Of a DNA stretch of 39,556 bases, positions 8,962 to 16,810 are shown piece after piece. The DNA comes from CAZLDI01 sp964558415. GTDB taxonomy: Bacteria; Chloroflexota; Dehalococcoidia; SM23-28-2; RBG-16-64-32. Position numbers and translations under genes: made by a program. The number at the start of each line of letters is the position of its first letter. The stretch's first letter is position 1. Location of the stretch: contig CAZLDI010000023.1 in NCBI GenBank assembly GCA_964558415.1, forward strand, positions 1 to 39,556. The letters run 5' to 3'. The notes under the pieces were generated by a model. That model was not told the origin of the DNA. It saw only the letters and a program-made list of their open reading frames with translations, and did not search any database.

Positions 8962-8990
8962 TTTATACACTAGCCGCCCGATTTCGTCCA
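8962..8990 (-). promoter_or_regulatory. Sigma70-like promoter of the microprotein-HAD pair
   Basis: On the minus strand, TGGACG (8985-8990) is followed by a 17-base spacer and TATAAA (8962-8967). The expected start is ~35 bases before the small ORF, leaving room for its ribosome-binding site. Confidence 0.5.
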
Positions 8991-9042
8991 GTGGCCTCTG
9001 TCATTGCGGCGGCGGTGAGCGGCGAGCATCGAGCGTCCGGAT

Positions 9043-11127
9043 CTAGGGAGGCGTCTCCCCTGGCTCGCCTCCGTTCGCACTCACCGGCCGCCCGTACGAC
9101 ACACTCTGTTCCAGGAGCTCCGCCAGGTCGAAGACCTGCACGCCCCGCTCGTTAGCGCCGGGGACGGAGCCGATGCCGGACTCCAACATCTGCATGCAGA
9201 AGGGGCAGGCGACGGCGATGACGTCGGCGCCGGTGTCGACAGCTTCCTGCGCGCGGACGACGTTGATGCGCTCGCCGCGGGACTCTTCGACCCACATGTG
9301 TGAGCCGCCCGCGCCGCAGCAGAAGGTGCCCCGCTTGCAGCGGCCCATCTCCACCTGCTTCGCGCCGGTCGCCGCGAGGACGGCGCGGGGCTCGTCGATG
9401 ATGTTGTTGTGCCGGGAGATGTAGCAGGGGTCGTGGTAGGTGGCGGTCTTCTGCGAGAGGCCGTTTCCCTGGTCGGCTCGGATGCGTCCCTGCGCGACGA
9501 GTTGCGCCAGGAAGACGGAGTGGTGCGTGACCTCGAACTTGCCGCCGTGCCCGTCCGGGTCGAACTGGGGGTACTCGTGGGCGATGGTGTTGTAGCAGTG
9601 CGGGCAGTTGGCGAGCACCTTCTGGACGCCCTTGGCCTTGAAGGCGGCGATGTTCTGCTCCGCCTGCATCTGGTAGAGGTACTCGTTGCCAAGACGGCGG
9701 GCCGGGTCGCCGGAGCAACCCTCCTCCGCGCCGAGCACGCCGAAGCTGACGCCCGCCTGGAGGAGCAGCCTGACCAGCGACTGCGTCACCTTGACGTTCC
9801 GCTCCTGGAGCGCGCCGGAGCAGCCTACCCAGTAGAGGTACTCCTGTGAGCCGTCGAAGATGGGGACTTCGGTGCCCTGCGCGGCCATCTCCTCAATCCA
9901 GCTCGTGCGGGTGAGCTGCGCGCCGCGCCAGGGGTGGCCGCGCTGCTCCAGCTGCATCAGCGTGGCCTGCGCGGTCTCCGGCATCTTGCTTTCCTCCATC
10001 ACGAGGAAGCGCCGCATGTCCATGATCGTCGGCACGTGCTCGATGAACACAGGGCACTCTTCCATGCAAGCGCCGCAGGTCACGCAGTCCCAGATAGGCT
10101 CGAAGCCGACGCCATCGATGAGCGGAGTGACAGTCTCGGGCTTCTTTGTGCTGGGCAGGACAGCGGGCTCCTGCTCTTCCATCAGGTGCCGGATATCGAC
10201 GATCACCTGCTTGGGCGAAAGGAGCTTGCCGGTGATGTTGGCGGGGCAGGCGGCGGTGCAGCGGCCGCATTCGGTGCAGGAGTAGCTGTCCAGAAGCTGC
10301 TTCCAGGTGAAGTTCTCCAGCTTGCCCACGCCGAAGCTCTCGGCCTTTTCGAGGTCCGGGATCGGCTGAAGGACACCCGTGGGCTCGAGGCGGCGGGTGA
10401 ACACCTGCGGGGCGATCGTGAGCACATGCGAATGCTTCGAATAGGGGAGATAGCAGAGGAACGTCAGGAAGTCCAGGAGGTGGCAGTACCAGAAGACCGT
10501 GTGGAACCCTTCCAGCGTCCCGCGGGACATACCGAGCCCGTCCCAGATCTCAGCGACGCCGTAAGCGAGGAAGGACAGCTCGGCGTTCTCTGGGCTGAAG
10601 AGCGCGATCTCGAAGCTGTTCGTCATCACGTCCGTCAGCATGAGGAAGGCGAGGAGGCTCAGTATGATCCAGGCGTCCATGTTCAGCGTCAGACGGCTGG
10701 GCCGCCAGACGAAGCGCTGGAACGCCGCCATCGCCACGCCCACGATCACGAGGATGTTGAAGACGTCCATCGTGGGACGCAGCGCGTAGTCGTACACGTC
10801 GCTGAAGATGCTCTCCAGGCTGATGCTGTGGTCGACGCCGTTCAGCAGGAAGTTGAGCGTCCGTACTTGAAGGACGATGAACCCCCACCAGATCAGGGTG
10901 TGGAGGAGGCCGGAGTACCAGTATTTCGGGCGGGCGACGCGAGAGTTCCCGAGCAGGAAGGGGACCATGCCGATGGCGCGCTCGATGGGCTGGGTGAAGC
11001 GGTTGACCCATTGGCCGCGGGCGATGAAGCGGACGCGCACCCAGGCGGACCAGGCGAAGAAGCCGGCGAAACCGAGGAAGAGCAGGTAGAAGACGATGTT
11101 GCCGGGGAATTCGTTGGCTGGGGTCAT
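9043..11127 (-). CDS. Membrane-bound HdrD/DUF224-like Fe-S oxidoreductase (putative ETF:menaquinone oxidoreductase)
   Basis: This 694-residue protein has five predicted transmembrane helices in residues ~9-235, resembling NarI-type cytochrome b. Histidines in GLLHTLIWWGF and TVFWYCHLLDFL are candidate haem ligands. Two [4Fe-4S] motifs follow: CTECGRCTAACP near residue 285 and CVTCGACMEECP near 350. Two cysteine-rich CCG domains come next, one with GCSGD and NCPHC, the other with CCGAGGSHMW and CPFC. This layout matches the DUF224/HdrD-like proteins described as ETF:(mena)quinone oxidoreductases, which pass electrons from acyl-CoA dehydrogenases via ETF to the quinone pool. No etfAB is adjacent. 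GGAGGAG precedes the ATG and a good promoter lies upstream. An alternative is another quinone-linked thiol/disulfide reductase. Confidence 0.88.
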   Translation of the reverse strand: MTPANEFPGNIVFYLLFLGFAGFFAWSAWVRVRFIARGQWVNRFTQPIERAIGMVPFLLGNSRVARPKYWYSGLLHTLIWWGFIVLQVRTLNFLLNGVDHSISLESIFSDVYDYALRPTMDVFNILVIVGVAMAAFQRFVWRPSRLTLNMDAWIILSLLAFLMLTDVMTNSFEIALFSPENAELSFLAYGVAEIWDGLGMSRGTLEGFHTVFWYCHLLDFLTFLCYLPYSKHSHVLTIAPQVFTRRLEPTGVLQPIPDLEKAESFGVGKLENFTWKQLLDSYSCTECGRCTAACPANITGKLLSPKQVIVDIRHLMEEQEPAVLPSTKKPETVTPLIDGVGFEPIWDCVTCGACMEECPVFIEHVPTIMDMRRFLVMEESKMPETAQATLMQLEQRGHPWRGAQLTRTSWIEEMAAQGTEVPIFDGSQEYLYWVGCSGALQERNVKVTQSLVRLLLQAGVSFGVLGAEEGCSGDPARRLGNEYLYQMQAEQNIAAFKAKGVQKVLANCPHCYNTIAHEYPQFDPDGHGGKFEVTHHSVFLAQLVAQGRIRADQGNGLSQKTATYHDPCYISRHNNIIDEPRAVLAATGAKQVEMGRCKRGTFCCGAGGSHMWVEESRGERINVVRAQEAVDTGADVIAVACPFCMQMLESGIGSVPGANERGVQVFDLAELLEQSVSYGRPVSANGGEPGETPP

Positions 11128-11171
11128 GGCTCCTCCGGTGAACCAGGGCTCTTCGCGTTCAACGCGTCCAA

Positions 11172-11200
11172 ATCATAGCGACGGGTATGGGAAGGGTCAA
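11172..11200 (-). promoter_or_regulatory. Sigma70 promoter of the HdrD-like gene
   Basis: TTGACC (11195-11200) and TATGAT (11172-11177) are separated by exactly 17 bases on the minus strand. This is the best housekeeping promoter in the window; the predicted leader is ~38 bases and ends in a GGAGGAG ribosome-binding site. Confidence 0.7.
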
Positions 11201-11219
11201 ACGGAGGAGGCCGGGGGTG

Positions 11220-12620
11220 TCAGCTGCGCCAGTTTACCTCGTACACCCGCACTGCTTCGTCGAAGCCCTTCATCGCGTGCTCACCGCGGTCGGAGAAGAG
11301 GAATCCCTTGCCGGCTGCCAGCTCGCGCACGACATTCGCCACGAGGATCTCTCCGGGCTCAGCGCGGTCGCAGATGCGGCGCGCGAGTTGGACCGCCGTG
11401 CCGAACAGATCGCCGTCCTCCGTCAACGGTTCACCGGCGTTGACGCCTATGCGCAGGCGGAGGGACGCGGCCGGTTGCTGCACGTCCCGGCGTACGACCG
11501 CCGACTGGATCTCGACGGCGCACTCGAGCGCCCGTGACGCCGACGGGAATGATGCCATGATCCCGTCGCCGGTGTGCTTGATCTCGACCCCGCCGTGCAG
11601 GCGGAGCGCATCGCGGACGATGGCGTTGTGGGCACGCACCACTTCCTGGGCCGCCGCGTCGCCCAGGCGCTGCGTCAGCGATGTCGAGCCCTCCATATCG
11701 GTGAAGAGCACTGTCGCGACAGGCGGCGCAGCGGTGGGCGTTCCGCGTTCCGGGTGTCGCTCGCCCGCCTGTCTGGTGCCGAGGAACCGCCGGACCTCGT
11801 CGAGGAAGACGTGCCACGCCGCGTCGTCCTCCATGAGGAAGTGATTGCGGCTGTCCAGGACCAGCATGCGTGCGCCAGGGATGCCGGCAGCAAGCTCCCG
11901 CCCGAATTCGAACGGAACGTTCCGCTCGTCACGCGCGTGCACGACGAGCGTCGGAGCCTGCACCTGCGGGAGCAGGTCGATCACGTCGATCCTGGCGAAC
12001 TCCTCCATATACCGAACGGCGTTCTCGGGCGATATCGACACTCGGGAGAGATCGGTCAGCCAGCGCGCCTGCTCGGGCGTCGCGTCGGGCAGCATGCGGT
12101 TAGTCCAAATCTGCCGGTATGTAGGGTCGTCGCGGCCCCAACCGACCTTCGTCAACGTCATCAGCGACTGGTACTCCTCCATTTGCTCCACCGACGGCGC
12201 GCGTCCGGGACGCGTGAAGCCCCCAGGGAATCCGCCGAGCGTGATGATGTGACTGACGCGCTCCGGGTGGCGCACGGCGTAGGCGATCGACACGGCGGCG
12301 CCTTGCGACCATCCAAACAACGCGAACCGGTCCAGTCCGACCGTGTCGACAACCGTCTCAAGGTCGCGCACCCACGCCTCGAACGAGCAGTCCTGTACGT
12401 TCCAGTCGGATAGCCCGTTACCGCGCTCGTCGTAGCGGACGACCAGGTGGTCGGCCGTGAATGCCTCCAACCAGTGCCGCCAGACCGGGCTCCGCCATTC
12501 GAACTCCAGATGCCCGATCCAGTTTGCCACCTTGACGAGCGGCGGCCCGGAGCCGGCCGTCGCGTATGCAATGCGGACGCCGTCGGAGGCGGTACAGTAG
12601 CGGATCTCCTGCTCAGACAC
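11220..12620 (-). CDS. Alpha/beta-hydrolase fused to class III nucleotidyl cyclase (copy A, intact triad)
   Basis: This 466-residue fusion has an alpha/beta-hydrolase at residues ~10-280 and a class III adenylate/guanylate cyclase domain at ~303-466. The hydrolase keeps Ser105 in GWSQG, an acid at Asp231/Glu232 and His260, so it may be active. The cyclase keeps the metal-binding Asp308 (FTDMEGS) and Asp352 (TGDG), and the base-selecting Lys348 and Asp404. Arg415 is kept, but the transition-state Asn is Gln411. Family knowledge: such fusions probably sense a ligand or ester and make cAMP or cGMP. It is the last of three tandem paralogues: its GTG start lies 3 bases after the stop of copy B, within a single transcript. 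Confidence 0.88.
   Translation of the reverse strand: MSEQEIRYCTASDGVRIAYATAGSGPPLVKVANWIGHLEFEWRSPVWRHWLEAFTADHLVVRYDERGNGLSDWNVQDCSFEAWVRDLETVVDTVGLDRFALFGWSQGAAVSIAYAVRHPERVSHIITLGGFPGGFTRPGRAPSVEQMEEYQSLMTLTKVGWGRDDPTYRQIWTNRMLPDATPEQARWLTDLSRVSISPENAVRYMEEFARIDVIDLLPQVQAPTLVVHARDERNVPFEFGRELAAGIPGARMLVLDSRNHFLMEDDAAWHVFLDEVRRFLGTRQAGERHPERGTPTAAPPVATVLFTDMEGSTSLTQRLGDAAAQEVVRAHNAIVRDALRLHGGVEIKHTGDGIMASFPSASRALECAVEIQSAVVRRDVQQPAASLRLRIGVNAGEPLTEDGDLFGTAVQLARRICDRAEPGEILVANVVRELAAGKGFLFSDRGEHAMKGFDEAVRVYEVNWRS
11227..11312. repeat. Near-identical cyclase 3' end, copy 1
   Basis: This encodes the C-terminal FSDRGEHAMKGFDEAVRVYEV tail region of copy A and matches 12631 and 14022 onward almost base for base, including third codon positions. 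It is the shortest and most diverged of the three copies. Confidence 0.65.
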
Positions 12621-12623
12621 GGT

Positions 12624-14015
12624 TCACTCCCGCCAGTTGACCTCGTAAACCCGCACTGCTTCGTCGAAGCCCTTCATCGCGTGCTCGCCGCGGTCGGAGA
12701 AGAGGAACGGCTTGCCGCTGCAGAGCTCGCGGACGACGTTGGTGGCGAGAATCTCGCCGGCTTCGGCCTGCGCCGCGATGCGGGCGGCGAGGATAACTGT
12801 TGAGCCGAAGAGGTCACTACGCCCGTCTGGGCCCGCGTCTTCGATCGGTTCGCCGGCGTTGAGGCCGACGCGGATGTGGAGGGGCTGTAGCGCCGGGTCG
12901 GCGGGTCGCGCCGCGCCGTCCTGGAGCGTTGGCAGCCACGCGTTCCTCGCTGCGATAGTCCTCTGGAGCGCGATCGCACACTCAACGGCCTGAGTTACAG
13001 ATGCGAACGAGACCAGAAATCCATCCCCCATTGTCTTGATTTCGGAACCATCGTAATCGCTCAGCACTTCGCGCGTAAGTTGTTCGTGCTTTTTGAGGAA
13101 CTGGCGGCCCTTGTCATCCCCCAGCCGCCGCATCACTTCGGTGTGGCTGACGATGTCCGTGAATAGCACGATCCGCAGGGGCATAACCCGACGCTCCGAC
13201 ACAGCGACATCACGTCCGGCGAGAAACGTGGTGATCGCGTCTCGCGCCGCCGAATCTCCCATCGCCATTAGGTGGGTGTCTCCCTCCAAGGCCACGAATC
13301 GCGCGTCTGCTATTCGGGAGGCAGCCGACCGCCCAGCGCGAATAGGTATCAAGCGATCACCCCGCCGGTGGAGGACCAGCGTAGGCGCGGCCAATCGTGG
13401 GAGATGCTCGCGGATGTCGAGGTCTGCGACAAAACGAAAGTACAGCTCGGCAACGGCTGGAGATTCGGACTCCCGGTGATATTCGCTGAACCAACGACGC
13501 GCCTCAGCGGGTCCACTGGGGAAATTGAGCTCTGCAACCATGCGACAGACCTCATTGAAGTCAGTGTGGCAGAGGTCCGTCATGGCCCGCACTGACGGGT
13601 GTTCGGCTCCTCCGGCACGGCTGTATAGTGCCCAGAGGACGAGGCGGTGAACGCGCTCGGGATGCGCCACCGCGTAAGCCACGCACACACACGCGCCATC
13701 GCCGTCCCCGAACAGGTCGAACTTCTCGAGCCGTAGCTCATCGACCACCGCCGCCAGATCCTCAAGCTGACGCTCCATTGACACGTCGCTGACCTCGCGC
13801 TGAGATTCTGCGACGCCTCTGCGGACGCTTCTCACCAGGCGCCTGCCCCGAGCCAGGTGTTCGAAGAACGCCCTGATGTCTGCTCGCCGCCAATCAAGGT
13901 CGATGTTGGAGGCACCCCAGGGCGGCACGTAAACCAGCGGCGCGCCGTCACCGTGGACCGAGTACGCGATGCGCGTCCCATCGGCGCTCTTGCACGATCC
14001 CAGCGCCGGGTCCAT
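12624..14015 (-). CDS. Alpha/beta-hydrolase fused to class III nucleotidyl cyclase (copy B, nucleophile lost)
   Basis: This 463-residue paralogue of copies A and C has the same layout. The hydrolase elbow reads FGDGDG, placing Gly105 where the nucleophile Ser should be, while the acid (Asp220 in GDRLIP) and His248 remain. Esterase or lipase chemistry is therefore unlikely. The cyclase (from ~280) keeps Asp287, Asp331, Lys327, Asp401 and Arg412, but the transition-state Asn is Ile408. The ATG overlaps the stop of copy C as TGATG, so translation is coupled. A ligand-binding sensor role for the dead hydrolase is an inference; low or no cyclase activity is also possible. Confidence 0.87.
   Translation of the reverse strand: MDPALGSCKSADGTRIAYSVHGDGAPLVYVPPWGASNIDLDWRRADIRAFFEHLARGRRLVRSVRRGVAESQREVSDVSMERQLEDLAAVVDELRLEKFDLFGDGDGACVCVAYAVAHPERVHRLVLWALYSRAGGAEHPSVRAMTDLCHTDFNEVCRMVAELNFPSGPAEARRWFSEYHRESESPAVAELYFRFVADLDIREHLPRLAAPTLVLHRRGDRLIPIRAGRSAASRIADARFVALEGDTHLMAMGDSAARDAITTFLAGRDVAVSERRVMPLRIVLFTDIVSHTEVMRRLGDDKGRQFLKKHEQLTREVLSDYDGSEIKTMGDGFLVSFASVTQAVECAIALQRTIAARNAWLPTLQDGAARPADPALQPLHIRVGLNAGEPIEDAGPDGRSDLFGSTVILAARIAAQAEAGEILATNVVRELCSGKPFLFSDRGEHAMKGFDEAVRVYEVNWRE
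12631..12818. repeat. Near-identical cyclase 3' end, copy 2
   Basis: By eye, about ten differences over ~185 bases separate this from 14022-14209, while the hydrolase halves of the same genes are far more diverged. That contrast points to recent duplication or gene conversion limited to the cyclase end. Confidence 0.7.
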
Positions 14016-15409
14016 CAGTCGCGCCAGCTGACCTCGTACACCCGCACTGCTTCGTCGAAGCCCTTCATCGCGTGCTCGCCGCGGTCGGAGAAGAGGAAGG
14101 GCTTGCCGCTGCAGAGCTCGCGGACGACGTTCGAGGCGAGGATCTCGCCGCCGTCGGCCTGCGCGGCGATGCGGGCGGCGAGGATAACGGTTGAGCCGAA
14201 GAGGTCACCCGCGTCTTCGATCGGTTCGCCGGCGTTGAGGCCCACCCGGATGTGGAGGGGTTCGGCAGATTCGGGGCGGTTGTGCTCCGCTCGCCCTACG
14301 AGAGCCTCAGGACGAGCGGGAAGGGGCGTGTTTCGGTCCTCGACCGCTTTCTGGAGGGCGATCGCGCATTCGACGGCCTTGACGACGGAGGCAAAGGAGG
14401 CCATGAAGCCGTCGCCCATCGTCTTCAGTTCGGTGCCGCCGTTAGCCCTCAGGACTTCGCGGGTGATGCGCTCGTGCTCGCGGAGGACTTCGCGGCCGCG
14501 TTCGTCGCCCAGGCGGCGCATCATCTCGGTGTGGCCGACGATGTCGGTGAAGAGGATGGTGCGGAAAGGTGCTGGTCGCCTGTCGCGCGATTTAGTCTTC
14601 GGCCCGCCGAGGAACTCCTCGATCGCGTCGAGCACAGCGCCGGTGTCCCCGAGGTACGGCGCGGGCTGCGAACCTTCCAGCAGAACGAAGCGCGCGTCCG
14701 GGATTCTGGCTGCGAGATCGCGTGCAACGCTCAGGACTGGTAGGCGCGACTCGCGGCGCTGCATGACGAGCGTGGGGACATGGACCAGCGGAAGGAGCCC
14801 GCTGACGTCCCATTGGTTGAGCATCTGGACTACATCCCGAAGAGCCTCAGGTGTCACGGACTCCCTGATCAGAGCTGCGAAGCGTCGTGCTTGCTCTCCC
14901 TCCGACCAGCCGTAAAGCGTGTGGGCAATCGTCTCCGATTGCGTTTCCCAGTCTGCGCCAATCATCGCGCGGAGGGTTCGGATTTGAGGCGAGAGCAGCC
15001 ACTCTGCGGCGCTGGCGTAGCCATGCCACAACAAGAGGTGTGACACTCTTTCCGGGTGTGCAACGGCGTAAGCGATCGCCGGAGGGACTGAATGACTAAG
15101 GCCCAGGAGGGCAAAGTGTTCCAGTCCGAGGCGCGAAGTGACCGCGTTGATGTCTCGCTCAATCGAGTCGAGCGGGCCCCCAACGAAGATCGCTGGGTCG
15201 GACAGTCCCACTCCCGTGTTGTCGTAGCGCACAAGCGTCCGGTTGGCCGCCAGACGTTCGTACCAATCGCGGACTTGCGGCAACTCCCACTCGAGCTGTA
15301 TATGGCTGAAGTGGGAGATCAGATGAATCAGCGCCGGACCTTCGCCGATCGCCCAGTAGGCGATGTTTACGCCGTCGCTGGTCCTGGCGTACTGGATGCG
15401 TGGTTCCAC
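14015..15409 (-). CDS. Alpha/beta-hydrolase fused to class III nucleotidyl cyclase (copy C, Ser kept, acid/His lost)
   Basis: This 464-residue paralogue is first in the three-gene run. Ser105 is kept in GLSHS, although the last Gly of the elbow is Ser. The acid position is Ser221 and the His position is Pro249, so the triad is broken at the two sites that copy B keeps. The cyclase keeps Asp289, Asp333, Lys329, Asp402 and Arg413, with Ile409 in place of the transition-state Asn. The linker around residues 365-375 is encoded by a 33-base palindrome also found at 18961. I chose the GTG at 15409 (EPRIQYARTSDG follows); TATCCT lies 6 bases upstream. An ATG 19 codons upstream would add an unconserved Cys- and Pro-rich stretch. 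Confidence 0.87.
   Translation of the reverse strand: MEPRIQYARTSDGVNIAYWAIGEGPALIHLISHFSHIQLEWELPQVRDWYERLAANRTLVRYDNTGVGLSDPAIFVGGPLDSIERDINAVTSRLGLEHFALLGLSHSVPPAIAYAVAHPERVSHLLLWHGYASAAEWLLSPQIRTLRAMIGADWETQSETIAHTLYGWSEGEQARRFAALIRESVTPEALRDVVQMLNQWDVSGLLPLVHVPTLVMQRRESRLPVLSVARDLAARIPDARFVLLEGSQPAPYLGDTGAVLDAIEEFLGGPKTKSRDRRPAPFRTILFTDIVGHTEMMRRLGDERGREVLREHERITREVLRANGGTELKTMGDGFMASFASVVKAVECAIALQKAVEDRNTPLPARPEALVGRAEHNRPESAEPLHIRVGLNAGEPIEDAGDLFGSTVILAARIAAQADGGEILASNVVRELCSGKPFLFSDRGEHAMKGFDEAVRVYEVSWRD
14022..14209. repeat. Near-identical cyclase 3' end, copy 3
   Basis: This is the counterpart of 12631-12818. After a short indel the similarity resumes to about 14260 (12880 in the other copy). 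Confidence 0.7.
14287..14319. repeat. 33-base palindrome inside the copy C cyclase linker
   Basis: The arms CCGCTCGCCCT and AGGACGAGCGG are inverted with one mismatch, which is a G.U pair in the mRNA. The sequence matches the palindrome at 18961-18993 at 28 of 33 positions and keeps the coding frame open. Confidence 0.65.
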
Positions 15410-15415
15410 GCCGCA

Positions 15416-15421
15416 AGGATA
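15416..15421 (-). promoter_or_regulatory. -10 box (TATCCT) of the cyclase run, leaderless type
   Basis: TATCCT on the minus strand ends 6 bases before the GTG start of copy C. There is no clear -35 box and no Shine-Dalgarno site. Confidence 0.4.
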
Positions 15422-15502
15422 GCAGGGATGGGTCGCGGGGTGCAGGCGACACCTGAGCGGGTACACTGACCCGGGCGCTGATCACGGGACGGGCTTCATT
15501 CA

Positions 15503-15529
15503 GGGACGGGTCCCTCCGCTGCGCTGCGG
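15503..15529. repeat. Double small palindrome in the divergent promoter region
   Basis: GGGACGGGTCCC (15503-15514) is followed by CCGCTGCGCTGCGG (15516-15529). GGGACGGG also occurs directly at 15486. It may be an intergenic repeat; a regulatory role is not shown. Confidence 0.4.
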
Positions 15530-15553
15530 TCGGGATGACAGGCGGGTGCGTGC

Positions 15554-15559
15554 TACAAT
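15554..15559 (+). promoter_or_regulatory. -10 box (TACAAT) of the Eis-like gene, leaderless type
   Basis: TACAAT ends 10 bases before the ATG at 15570, and no Shine-Dalgarno site fits in between. Confidence 0.45.
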
Positions 15560-15569
15560 CGAGCGCGCT

Positions 15570-16787
15570 ATGGGGACGGAGATACGGCCGGCGAGGCCGG
15601 AAGAGATGGACCGCGTGCATGCGGTGGTGTCGTACTCGTTCACCGGGGACCGGTCGGAGCAGGGACGGGAGCGGGGACGGCATATCGAGGAGATCGCGCA
15701 TCCGGTGGTGCTACTGGACGGCGGGGAGATCGTGGCGTCGCTGCGGGTTTACGACTTCACGATGCTGGTGAACGGAGCGCCGCTGCGGATGGGGGGAGTA
15801 TCGTCCGTGTCGTGCCTGCCGGAGGCGCGCCGGAAAGGCCACGTGGGGGAGTTGCTGCGCTGGGCGCTCGAGCGCATGCGCGAGGTAGGGCAACCGCTTT
15901 CAGCCCTGTACACTCCACACCCCGCGCTGTACCGGAAGTACGGCTGGATGACGGCCGGGGCGAACCTGAAGTTCACCTGGCACCCGAAGCACGTGGCGGC
16001 GTACAATCCTGCAGCCCCGAGGGGCCGCGCGGTGCGCATCAGCGAGGAAGACCTGCCGGTGGTGCAGGAACTGTACCGCCGCTATAGCGAGCGGCGCACC
16101 GGCCAGCATGTGCGCTCTGAGCGCTGGTGGAAAGAGGCGTTCTTCCGCCGCATCTACGACGACGACCGGAAGGTGTCCGACGTGGCGGTCTGGTACAACG
16201 AGCGCGACGAGCCGACCGGATACATCTGCTATCAGAACTCCAGGGTGCCCGGCCCGGATCAGAAGCAGAGGCTGTGGCTGCGTGAGTTCGTTACGGTGGC
16301 CGGAGACGCCTACCAGGGGCTGCTCCGGTTCATTCTCTCGCACGACATGGCGGACGAGATGATGTGGTACGGCCCGGTAGAGGACCCGTTGCCGTACGCA
16401 CTCGACGACTCGTATCAGGTGAAGCGGGAGTACGTGGACGACATGATGCTGCGCGTCGTCGATGTCGAGAAGGCGGTCGCAGCGCGGCCCGCAGCGCAGG
16501 GCGCGCCGGACGGTGCGTTCACGGTGGCGATCGCGGACGCAGCGGCGCCCTGGAACCAGGGCGTGTGGCGGATCGAGTCTTCCGGCGGCGGGTTGAGCGC
16601 GTCGAAGGACGGGGGAGCGGCGGACCTATCGATGGAGGCGGCGACGTTCGCCGCGGTCTACGCCGGATTCATGCGGGTGAGCGACGCCGTGCGGTCGGGT
16701 CTGGCGGAGGGAGAGCGAGAGGCGGCGCTGCTGGCGGACCGGGTGTTCGCGGCTGAGTATCCGCCGAACGGAAGCGATTTCTTTTAG
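15570..16787 (+). CDS. Eis-like GNAT acetyltransferase
   Basis: This 405-residue protein has the Eis layout: an N-terminal GNAT domain, a second degenerate GNAT fold and a C-terminal SCP2-like domain. The acetyl-CoA site is seen in SVSCLPEARRKGHVGELL near residues 78-95, followed by PLSALYTPHPALYRKYGW. The C-terminal region (~310-405, LSMEAATFAAVYAGFMRVSD) resembles the sterol-carrier fold. Family knowledge: Eis proteins acetylate aminoglycosides and other amines. I chose the ATG at 15570; an in-frame GTG at 15546 lies upstream of the TACAAT box and is less likely. Confidence 0.9.
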   Translation: MGTEIRPARPEEMDRVHAVVSYSFTGDRSEQGRERGRHIEEIAHPVVLLDGGEIVASLRVYDFTMLVNGAPLRMGGVSSVSCLPEARRKGHVGELLRWALERMREVGQPLSALYTPHPALYRKYGWMTAGANLKFTWHPKHVAAYNPAAPRGRAVRISEEDLPVVQELYRRYSERRTGQHVRSERWWKEAFFRRIYDDDRKVSDVAVWYNERDEPTGYICYQNSRVPGPDQKQRLWLREFVTVAGDAYQGLLRFILSHDMADEMMWYGPVEDPLPYALDDSYQVKREYVDDMMLRVVDVEKAVAARPAAQGAPDGAFTVAIADAAAPWNQGVWRIESSGGGLSASKDGGAADLSMEAATFAAVYAGFMRVSDAVRSGLAEGEREAALLADRVFAAEYPPNGSDFF

Positions 16788-16810
16788 GGGCATGTTTGGA
16801 CGCCGCAGCC

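Noticed and set aside
8749..8970. 73-codon minus-strand open frame overlapping the 42-residue microprotein
   Set aside because: It overlaps the start of the HAD gene and lacks the Shine-Dalgarno fit; the 8793-8921 frame has the better ribosome-binding site and spacing.
9934..11178. 414-codon plus-strand open frame opposite the HdrD-like gene
   Set aside because: The antisense of a gene with clear membrane and Fe-S motifs; the product lacks any motif and has biased composition.
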